A stretch of 64,000 nucleotides of DNA from Trogon surrucura. Lineage: Eukaryota; Chordata; Aves; Trogoniformes; Trogonidae. Positions 1-10,700 of the stretch are shown here, in pieces. Numbering within the stretch: the first letter of the stretch is position 1; the number at the start of each line of letters is the position of its first letter. Made by a program: the position numbers and the translations under genes. The notes beneath the pieces were generated by a model that saw nothing but the letters and a program-made list of their open reading frames with translations, made no database searches and was not told the DNA's origin. The stretch is taken from assembly GCA_020746105.1 (NCBI GenBank), contig CM036658.1, positions 34,279,004 to 34,343,003 on the forward strand, given 5' to 3'.

Positions 1-378
1 GTCCAGAGAGGACTCCATCTGGCCTCCTGCTTTTAATCCGGATCCTGAGTTCCCGAATCCAGCTCCCTGTATCCAGCTCCCGCCGCCGCTGAGCCTGGGG
101 CTTCCCCAGTGCCTCCTGCTCTGCAGCACCAGTGGGGATTGCTGTCGGGGGAGGGAGTTGGGTTTGGTATCAGGCTACTATCTATAGTTGTATATAGTTC
201 TTTACTTTTATCTTTTCACCATTATTTCCATTATTTTCATTACAGCTGTTCTAGTTTTTCTCCTCTAACTCGTAAGTCTCTCTGCCTCACTCCCTTTTCT
301 CTTCCCATTTAGGGAGGGGAAGAGGGGGTTAGAGAGCGTCTGTCCGCGTTAGTGGCCGGCCCAGCCCTAACCCGCGAC
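1..378 (+). mobile_element. Endogenous retrovirus LTR, 3' part (left end cut by window)
   Basis: The block has a GC-rich segment, a TATA-like run (TATAGTTGTATATAG, about 183-197), long pyrimidine-rich tracts, a polypurine stretch GGGAGGGGAAGAGGGGG and an end near CCCGCGACA. This layout resembles the U3/R/U5 of common avian ERV LTRs as I remember them. The sequence after the end is not an obvious tRNA primer-binding site, so it is probably a solo LTR. Its left edge lies outside the window. No retroviral gene is present. Confidence 0.55.
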
Positions 379-1562
379 AAGTAGCCATGCTAAAGCTTGT
401 TCAAGATGGTCTTCTTAACTTCTGTTGAGCACTGCTAGTGTGTGACTTTTCTTAGCTGCCTGGCTAGGTATTAGAGATTTCCCCTCCTACGTGGATTTAC
501 TCTATCAACTTTCCAGGCTGCTACTATACAGCCTGCAAAGCATTAGCGCACTGTAGTGCACAGTGATCTGTGCATTCTGTGGCTGCCCAACACTGCATCT
601 GATGGTCCTTAGCCCTCATGCAGTTTTTTCATGGCTTTGGTGACAGGAACCTAACATCTGCCTTGAGTAGAAAACCATTATCTGTCTTGCTTCAGTGAAG
701 CTGTCACAGCATGCAGGTCCCCCGTGAATCTGTGTGTGCAGCTAGGTGTGCAGACATCAACATGTCAGCTGCAGGTAAGAATGGCAGGAGGAGCTATGAA
801 AAGAAGGAGGATGCTGGGTCTAGAGTCTAGCTTGGGAGAGCTGAGGTATAGGGAGCAGAGACAAGAACAGCTTGAAAGGAAGCATGTTTCTGAGAGGAAA
901 GAAGTGCAAAACCTTGACTTTGTATTTTCATGGCAAAGAAAGAAAATGGCAAAGGCCATAAATGGAAACACTCGAAAGTTAATGACCCACAATTTAGTAA
1001 GCTTTTATGTTTTGACCAGAGTCATCCAACAAGGTTGTCTACATGCTTGAACTTTCGATCTTAAGTTTTTGTTCTCTTTTTGTGGTTAAGGGCTGAGCTG
1101 TTGAGATTGTCCTTGGGGCCCAAAGTTCAGAAAAAGAGTATCAACTTAATAATTGACTACAGAAGTCTGCTGGGAGGAAAGTCACTTATCCTTGCAGTCC
1201 ATCACCTTTTGTGAGGGGCTTGACTTTCTGGGATGGCAAGTAACCTCATCTCTCATTAAGTTTGTTAAAGTGCAGGTTAAAACCTTAACAAAAATTTTGT
1301 TTAAGCTCTTTCTTGGTAACAGGCAGTGCTCTTTGCGACACACTTCATTTTTCAGGCACTATTTTTAATCATAGAATTGTTTAGGTTGGAAAAGACCTTT
1401 ATGATCATTGAATCCAACCATTAAATACACATTACAGAACTGCTTCCCAAAAGCCGCTCAATCCCGGGATCACATGATATGCATGCATAAGGAAGGAGCT
1501 ATTTCTTGAGCTATTTCTTATCCCACATCGGAACATGCCAAGCTATAAAACTGAACAGTTAC
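379..1562. other. SVEP1 intron, mostly featureless
   Basis: Sequence between the LTR and the sushi 33 exon, inside the SVEP1 transcription unit. The only recognisable item is a CR1 tail at about 1367-1440. ORFs here (for example 724-1050 and 765-992) lack splice context and any family pattern. Confidence 0.6.
1367..1440 (-). mobile_element. CR1 LINE 3' end fragment
   Basis: On the plus strand AATCATAGAATTGTTTAGG, then TTGGAAAAGACCTTTATGAT and CATTGAATCCAACCATTAA. This is the antisense of the conserved CR1 3' region (CCTTCCAACCCAAA... ATTCTATG). It is a short, old copy in the same orientation as SVEP1. Confidence 0.8.
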
Positions 1563-1736
1563 CTTCACACAACGGCAAAGGTTTACTCCAGCTCCCATTG
1601 GCAAGACATGTGATATTCTGGGGCCCAACAAGATGGTATCCAGAGATGCACACAAAAGTTACATTACTTCTGTATGTGCTTCCTTCTGAAATGGCCTCTG
1701 CTTTTTCTACGGAGGGATGCAATCCACAAGTAATTC
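1563..1736 (-). CDS. SVEP1: SVEP1 exon: sushi domain 33
   Basis: A 174-bp phase 1-1 exon encoding [33 protein letters not shown] and [12 protein letters not shown]. It is a complete sushi module and the most 3' SVEP1 exon here. The final sushi and C-terminal EGF exons with the stop codon lie below position 1. Confidence 0.94.
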
Positions 1737-4700
1737 CTAGGAGAGGAAAAAGCTTTTTTGGTTTTATACAGACAATGAAGGACATTCCGCCTATCTGTTA
1801 CACACTGACAGCTCTGTTCACACACTGAATTAATGGAAAGACAGGAAGAAAGCAACTGTGAAGTATTATGTGGAGAAGGGTTACACAATGCCTTGCCTGC
1901 CTTCTCTGTTGGGGTGCAGGCTGCAAACAATGTATATGATGGGGTTATAAACTACCAGGGGTGTTCAGAGTGATCCAGAATATTTTTTCTGAGTGTGCCA
2001 GAGGCTGCATTTGCAGTTTCCTTTGCTTTCTATACAGTGGAAAGTGATCTCAGGATGTTCCCAAGAAAAACGACAGTAGTTAGAAAGGGTCTTGCCTCCT
2101 GTCCTACACTTACTGTGGAGACCAGGCAAATTGGTCAAAGGTGAGAGACAAATGCAAGGGGTGGGACTATGACACCATCATGAGAACAAGGGATACAAAA
2201 TCTTGGCATTTGATTTGTAAGCTGTACAAAATAAGTCATAAATCCTTCTTTCCATGCTCCCACAATTAATCACCTTCTGCTGCACAGAGAGCCAAGATTT
2301 GATCCTAGGGAGAAGAGTCTTGATCTCCAGACATACAGAGTGGGCAGCACATATTAGCCCTGCCACTGTAGTGAAGAACCATCTCATCACATGATGTTCA
2401 AAGCCCTGCACACTACAACACAAGGCAAACCAAATACAGCAGGCCACATTCCTCCCCTACTGACCCAAGCACAACTCTATGCTTGTGCCATTTTAATGTG
2501 CCAAAAGGAGCTCCCCTCACGTCAGAGAACTGTCACTGAGAACTTATCTGCAAGCTTTTCCTCTGGCTCCTTCTGTTACAGCTCTCCAACTGGACTGGAG
2601 ACTGGAAGGAAGCCAGCACAAGCACTCCCTTGGTTTGTTCCAGGGCTCCCCTGGAAAACTGCCACCATGTTGCTCTGCTTGCTACTTACGTGTGCACAAA
2701 GGGGCGGAGGGGCTCCACTTTTTGTCAACGTGGCAAATCCTTCGGCTTGGTCCCTGTAGCTCAAAGCCAGGGTCACAGCTGTAAAAAACCTCACTGCCAA
2801 ACAGGAACTCTTCTCCCTGGATAGATCCATTTTCTATCATGTCTGGGGGTCCACATGATATTCCTGTAACATAACAAATATGTTCCAGTCAGAGATAATG
2901 TATATGGCCTGTCCTGTTCACAGATGCTCCACTGGTTTTACTCTGAGAAACAGGGAAAGAACACAGCATTTATCTGGGCATTCCCAGATATTTGCTGCTG
3001 AATACAAGAACAGTATCATGCTTGGTGCTTTCAGCTCCTGCTAAAAGACAAAATCTATTGTTTGTGCTGGCAGGAAGCCTCAGGAAGTTCCACTGTTGCC
3101 CCTTACAGCCAACAGCTGAAGTCCACATAAGTATTTATGTGGACAACTCTTATTTTGGCACTCCAGTTAGTAGGCATTAGACACCTCACAGAAGTGAAGT
3201 ACCTTTGAGAACAAGTGCCCACAGAGTTACATCTGAGGATGCTAAACGCGTGCGACTCCTGGAAACTATAAAGTGTTCAGAGGTCCTCAGTTACCCCAGA
3301 AATCATGACCTCAAGTGCCACAACTACTTAAACTTGGAAGCTGTCTGCACAGCTTTGTTAGGGATACATGAGCAAGGTAGAAAGGTGTAGTGATTTTCTT
3401 CACACTATTACCTGCACACATCAGCAATTCTGCAACTCCCGAGGCTGCTGTCAGCGGTACTTACCAAAATTTTCAAGAAAAAGAAGACAGTATGAGTTAT
3501 AAAGCAAAATGAGCATGATTTCTGTTGTGTAAAATCACCCTTGACCAACATCAAGTGATAAACTCAGCTAGAACGTACTTCTGCACACTGGCATTGTGCC
3601 GCTCCAAAGCTTGGTTTCTTGGCAAGTCCGTTCTGCATCACCCTGTGAAACAAAAGAAAATGCTCGAAGAACAACTTTACTTAGTCAATTCTTTTCTCCC
3701 ATCAACTCCAGTATCCAGCAAGGCCAGTATGTTTAGCCTCCATGTGCAGCCCCCGTAAGGAGATAATTAAATACCACATCCCCAATCTACTAGCAGAGTT
3801 TAGGGTAGAACTCTTTCCTGCAAAGTGACAGGTGTTCATAAACCAAAAGTTTGTGGGGTCAGTTAGTCAGTTCTCTTGTCCTTGTCTGGTGTATAATCCT
3901 TCTTGTCAGTTTTACCACTCTTCTTCCCTGGAGTGCATTACAATGACAAATTTTCTCCTTCCAGGACCCATTTACAAAAAATCTTACTGGCATTTTTTTC
4001 AGCAACAGTATAAGCTAGTGTTTTACAAATGTAATGCGCTGATTTTGATCACATCCCAAACACTCATTCTTTAAATTTCCTTATAAATAATGTGATTTCT
4101 TTCTTATGTACAGGCTTTATAGCCAGACTAATAGCCTAGGATTTATTTCTTACTTTATTCCAAGGCAGAAAGAACAACTAAATTTGTTCCTTGAAGCAAT
4201 CTACTCTCATTACAAAGTACACCCACTGACAATGGCAGCTGCTTGATGTGAGTGCTGTATGGCATCCCACTCAATAGACTTTGCTTCCCATAGCAAAACC
4301 AGCAGGATTTCTCTTCAACAGCAGGGAGAGAGGCTGACGCTAGGTGGCAAAGCTGGGATACAAAGCTTGGAAGGACTTTTTAACGTATGAAAGCACTGCC
4401 TCATTACCTTCAAAATTACTTGAAACAGTAATTGTGTCTATCTGTCTAAATACCAACTCACATCTCCATCCCCAGTGATATTATAACTATGACAATACAA
4501 CGCAAAAATGAATTTATCATTACCTAAGCATTCTCTAAACCCATCTTATTTTTATATTGACTGAGTGAATTCACTGCTGACTGGGTGAATTCATATGCAT
4601 GAAGTTCTTAAGTTATTTTTGGTGTTAGGACAGTACAAAAGAAGCACAGGCAGTCATGTTGCTTGGTACTTACAAAACACAGTGTTAAGAGCCAGCCTCT

Positions 4701-7700
4701 GTCCTGAGGGAGACCTCACCACCTCATGCTTCTGGATGCAACTCTGCCCTACTCTGCCATCACCTGAGGGTGGTGGAGGCCATGTGCCTCAGTAACATAC
4801 ACATGAGAGGCAGCGAATAAAACTGCCATTGAACCAACTGGAATCTCACTGCCTTACTAAAACAAGAGAGATCACTTTCATATCATCTAGCAATGTCATA
4901 GAACTGAGGGTACTGGTGTTTATCAGAAGCTTTGAGTCTGAAATGCTCAATGCCGCAGACATAACACTTGGGACGTTATGGAATTGAAGGAAGAATGTAC
5001 TCTAACTCTGGTCAGAGAACCAGTTCAAGTAAGCAATACACAAGAAATTAACTCTTTCCTGATCTATGGTCATGCTCATATATAATGCTGTATTTGCAGA
5101 GAGCTGAAACAACTTTCTGTTAAAAAAACACCCAACACTGAAATGTATCTGTTGAACATGTATATCTGAACAGGATGCTTATATTTGCTTCAAATATACC
5201 CTTAAATCATTCTAGGACTATCCCAGACATATCAGGAGCATTCTACAAACACTAACAACAACAGTAGATATCCAACTTCTCTGGCATATCAATACGGACC
5301 TGATGTAACACATTCTCACAGTTATCACATAAGAGTTGAAAATTACAAGTAAGGGTTTAGAGTGCTGGAGATTTCGGCTTGCTTACTTGTAGTTCATAGC
5401 CAGAATCACATTTATAAAGAACCATGTCTTTGTAATTGTATTTAGTGCCAACCACAAATCCATGCTCTGGAGACTCTGGGGTCCCACAGCACACAGGAAT
5501 GCAGATGTCATCAGAAAACGCTGGTATCCAAATGCCACTCTCCTGAAAAATAAATGTAATTAAAAGAATGAAGGCATCACTTTACATGCATATTTTGTAT
5601 CTAAATGAAAACAGTTAGGAAAACCATAGTAGAAACATCCCATGGCTGTGGATGTATAGATGTGGTTTATGTAATATTATCTGTGCAATCCTTAATAAAA
5701 CTCAGTACACTTATGTCAACATAGACTGGAGCTCAGCTTTAGCAGGAATGTTCAGCTTCGACTTACAAGACAGAAGGAACAGGAAGTAAACGGGGAAATG
5801 AAAGTTTGAAAAAGCACGTTCACTCATACAAGGCCACCTAATAGCTCAGGAGGAGAATGAAAACTACAGCTGCCTGATTCCATACTTCCCTCCTGGCTGA
5901 ATGTCTAACATCAGGGCTACATTCTTCTGTTGTCTTCTCTAAGGGAAGAATATCTGAAGAGACACTCATCAAACACACCTACTCCTACTTCCACAGATCT
6001 TTGAAACAGCAAAATAAGGGGAAAACCTTTCCTTATGAAGTACTGAATCTGCAAAAACATGCATGCTCAGCTTTTCTCATATGACAAGATTTACTTACTT
6101 TAAAGAGTCTACCTAAAAGCTTAAGTCAAGGTTGTCCACACCTAATGCAGTGAGAGGCTACTAGCAGAACTGATGTTTGGTCTTTAACATACACAGGATT
6201 CAAGTTTCTACATCTGCACAGCAGATTAAAATTTGTGGTGCCTATTACTCTGCAGAAAAAACCCTCTGTACACAATCCTCAAAATACATTAGAAATCTTG
6301 GACGCAATTGTTTTAAAATCTTGGATATGATTTATTCCCTGAAATGTGATAAAAGCAATGTTTTTCTAAAGGATGTTATTTTTTGATGAAAGAAGAGATC
6401 AATAATCTCTAGTTCTGAAAGCCTATATATAGAAAAATAACAATTGCTTTTACTGGATAACAAGGAAGCACATTGTGTTTTGCAGGACATGGTTTCATTT
6501 TTTCTGTTGTGTGCAACTACCAGCCAAAAGCTAATGAAGGCATGAGAAGGACTCTTGAATCCAACAAAGCTGGAAAAATCAAACAGTGCAAATAACACCG
6601 TACCTTGCATGTAGATATGCTTGCTCCCACCAGAGTGTAGCCTTTTACACATGATAAAGTTATGTTTGTGTTCACAGTGAAGTTGTCCCCAGGTACGATT
6701 ACATGGGTGATATTTCCTGGGAGGGGACACTTTCTGGGGCAACAGGAAATGCCTTGAGGAGACCAGTGTCCATCTTCCTGGCAAACGCATACATCCACAT
6801 CTGTCACCATTGTGTAGCCCTCCAGGCATCTGCAACACAGCATTAAAACCTGACCACAGAGACACAGGTGGGGATGAGCTAAGCTATCAACTACAAAGTT
6901 AGTAATTTTTCAGCATTAGTTGCTCACAAGCACACCCTGGGATTTTGCTGTGATTTCACGGTAACCCTGCAAGACCCTGGATTGTTGCAAGAGCTGGACG
7001 CTTCAGACATCATCTCAAACTGCCTCATGCTACTGCACCACCAAAATGGAAAGTGAGTTGAGTACTGAATGATTTAGCGCAGTTCCTGCGCTACAATTTG
7101 CTTCGCAAGGAGGGCTTTTAGTTAGGTAAACAGTGCATGAGCATCAAGCAATTCTAAGGATGATCTCCCTTTCTTCCAAGAACAAAGCAAACCCTAGGCT
7201 GATTACAGGCCATGTGCTTACACATTTAAGGCTGATTTGTTCTGTTTCACATGATGCTTCACTAAGAGAACTCACCTGGCTTGTGCAAGTGTGTTCACTT
7301 GCAGAAAGGCAGACAACAAGCACCTCCTTCACCTTGTTACAGAAGCATGGAAATGACTGATACCATTAAATACATCCAGATGCCATCTTCCAGTTCTGTC
7401 CCATAGTATCATTTGCTTTTACTGCCAAAAAAAGTCTCTCCTTCTGCCAAGGAATTCCTCCCCTTGTGGAAAAAAATCCACATACTGCAGGAAATCAACA
7501 AACCCAATTTCTCATATCTAACAATGGAGTAACTTTGCATCATCAATACTTACTGACTGGACAATGTTGCAGTACAGAAATTGGATGAGATCAGCCCTTC
7601 TGTACTACAACAGGCACCTTAAGCTGAAAATGTAAATGGGTGCCAAAAGGGGAGAAAAACTGGCACACCCTCTTGACTTCTGCTGCCACATTCTAAGAAA

Positions 7701-10700
7701 GCTTCTATGTCCAGACTAGTGTTTCAGAGGAGGAGAAAAGGAACACAAAGGATGGGAAACTAAAGGTGGTGGAGGAGTACAGCCCAACAGGCTGAAATAC
7801 CTTGCTGGAGTTTTGTCAGTGGTCCGAATAATATTTTGAGTGTGCATGTGGGAACATGGGCTTTGTCATTGTGAGCATGTGACAAGACACAACCTCTCTT
7901 CCGTGTCTTTTAACAACTTGCACTGAGGGTGCATATACCTTCCATCTTCATTCTTTCAGACACTTAACATAAACAGAATGGCAGCAGCATTCTTACCTGT
8001 ACTGGACCTTGCTACCATAGGTGTAAGTGTTCCCAAGAACCTCTGCATTTGGGACAGAAGGTGGTGGGCCACAGCTTAACAGCTCACAACTTGGGTATGG
8101 CTTCTTCCAGACACCAGTTTCCACACACGTCAGTTCTGGAGTCCCCCGCATGACATAACCTGTCAAGCAGGTATAGACGATGGTGTTCTCATCCGCAGAA
8201 CTGCTCCCATTGATGAATGTGTTAGGGATGATGGGTGGAGAGCCACAGGAAATCTGTCCACAGCGAGGAAACCCAGAACTCCACTTGTCAGCTGCCTCAC
8301 AGGTGACTTCAGAAGGCCCAAGCAGTTTGAAGCCCTCCAGGCACTGAAACTGGGCACTGTTTCCACAGCTGAAATCTGTACCAAGAACAACTCCATTCTG
8401 AATCTGTGGTCTAGGACACAGACAGGGTAGACAAGATGGAAGGCTTCCACTCCAGGAGCCATTGGACAAACATTGCCGTAAAGGATTGCCATGCAGCTCA
8501 TAACCAGGGAAACACACATACTGGGAAAACTCCCCATAGGTAAAGCCTGAGCCATTTAGAAAGCCATGGGAGATGTCTTCAGGAGGTCCACAAACAACTG
8601 GCTCACAGTGTGGAGCTTCTGAATCCCAGGTACCATCACTCTGACAGGTAAGTGTAGACAATCCTTGCAGGCTATACCCTTCGTTGCAGTGATAGTGTAC
8701 TTTCTTCTTAAAGCCAAAATCTGAGCCACTAGTTGTCCCATTGGGAAGAGGCAGTGGCACAGGGCAGGTCACAGCTTTGCAAACTGGAGCAATTCCACTC
8801 CAGCTTCCATTTGCAAGGCAGACTCTACTGCTGTCCCCATCTAACAGGAAGCCTTCATTGCAGCTGTACTCTGTACGTTTCTGGAACGTGTACTCCTCTC
8901 CAGCCACTTGACCATTCTGCAAAACTGGTGGTGGGTTGCAGGAAATGGGAATGCAAATTGGTTCACTGCCATCCCATTTCTGGTTCTCTTGGCATCTCCT
9001 CTCTGTGGGGCCATTTAACTGGTATCCAGGATCACACTCATAGTAGACAACACTTCCATATGTGTAGTTTTCCGCTCTTATGTTCCCATTCATAAGCTGG
9101 GTAGGCGAGCTGCACGTTATTGCTTTGCAGTATGGAGCAGTGTTACTCCACTGCCGACTTGGCAAACAGAGTCGCGTGCTGGAGCCAATAAGTGTGAACC
9201 CTGGCTTACAGGTGTACTGCACCGCGCTACCAAGCGTGTTCTCGGTGAAATGTATAAAGCCGTTCTCTGGGGGTGACAGCAAGGTGCACTCTATCGAAAT
9301 GCAGGTGGGGGCAGTGCCATTCCAAGCCCCATCTTCCTGGCAAGCTAGAACAGGGTTTCCAAGCAGCTCATAGCCAGAGTAACATGTGTATAAAATGATA
9401 GTTCCAAATAGGAAAGTGGTGAGCTGCATTGCATTGTCTGCCTTCAGGGAACTTTTCAAGTCTTTCAAATTGTCAGCCAGTAGCATATGTGAAACTGAGG
9501 GATTCTCTGTAACACTCTCCTGGTTAGAACGTTTTTCTCCATGTCTCACCTGCATGTACTCCCCAAAGTCAATGTGAGGAGGCAGGCCACAGTCCGTGGG
9601 GAGGCAGGTTGGCGTGGAGCTAGACCAGCCCGATTCTTCACAGGTCTGCATGGCAAGGCCAGACAGCTGGAAGCCTGGTACACAGCTGTAAATTACCATG
9701 GCTCCATAGCTGTAATCTGCACCCTCTACAAAGCCATTTTCGATGGGCTGAGGGGGTGGGCAATTTATAGCTTTGCAGGAGGGAACCTCTGTACTCCACT
9801 CCCCTGTCTCTAGGCATCTCAGTGTCTCCTCCCCTTGGAGCTGGAAACCTCTGTCACAGGAATACCTAACAGTCTGCCCATAATGAAAGTTTGTGAATGA
9901 GTATTTGCCATTGAGGATCTTCTTAGGCCTTGGGCACTGAATAGGTTTGCAAGCTGGCCTTCCTCCAAGCCACTGGCCATCTTCTCCACAAAGGATAGTT
10001 GTATTCCCTACCAGTTCAAAGCCTGGTTTACATGTATAGAGGGCTGTGCTAAGGAAGGTGAGGCCTTGCACATCAACAATGCCATTCTGAATTTCTTCTG
10101 GTTGAGGGCACTCCACTGGAATACATTCTGGCAAAGGCAAGCTCCATAAGCCATCAGCCTGGCATCTGATGGTAGACTCACCTTTCAGTAAAAACCCATC
10201 CACGCAGATATATTTCACAGTACTGCCAAAATGAAGGGATGAAGTCAAGGGGTCACCAAAGGGGATGTACGGAGGTGCAGGACACTGTACAACCTTGCAG
10301 AAGGGGAAGGAATCATTCCATTGTTGGGAAGGCAAACATTTCAGTACAGAGGAGCCATGCAAAACATAACCTTCCTTGCAGGAAAATTGTACAACACCAA
10401 CTTGGTAAGCCACTTCTCTCAAGACAAGCTGGTTTTCTGCCAAGGGTGGTTCTGGACATTTTGTTGGCACACACTTCGGGCTTTGTTTTTTATTCCATTT
10501 CCCAGACTTCTGACATGTCCAAGAAACGTCTCCAATCAGCTCATAGCCTTCATCACAGAAGAATTCAACTTTGGAGCCCATGTCAAACATTTCTCCCTTG
10601 GAGTAGCCATGCTGGATGGGTGGTGGTTTTCCACAGCTGAGGGGAACACAGGAAGGAGGTGATTCACTGTACCATTGTCGATTGGCTTGGCAGATAAACA

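Larger units (their letters stand above)
1737..7996. other. Introns between sushi 33 and sushi 29 exons
   Basis: Six introns of 0.7-1.7 kb (1737-2689, 2864-3578, 3643-5386, 5543-6603, 6830-7996 and the junctions between) separate five small exons. I see no repeat family, RNA gene or further coding exon. A donor-like GTAAGTACC at about 4672 and another at about 3463 have no sushi-like frame before them. Confidence 0.5.

Noticed and set aside
3460-3480. Donor-like GTAAGTACC near 3463
   Set aside because: The upstream minus-strand sequence is AT-rich with no Cys/Trp pattern; no frame joins to neighbouring exons.
4660-4790. Possible exon with donor TTTGTAAGTACC
   Set aside because: The frame before the donor lacks sushi cysteines and is not needed; sushi 31 is completed by the 64-bp exon at 3579-3642.
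6332-6865. 177-residue minus-strand ORF
   Set aside because: It overlaps the sushi 29/30 exon in another frame and runs into the introns; the real exon is 6604-6829.
8733-9373. Plus-strand ORFs opposite the giant exon
   Set aside because: Shadows of the sushi repeats; no family pattern and no splice support.
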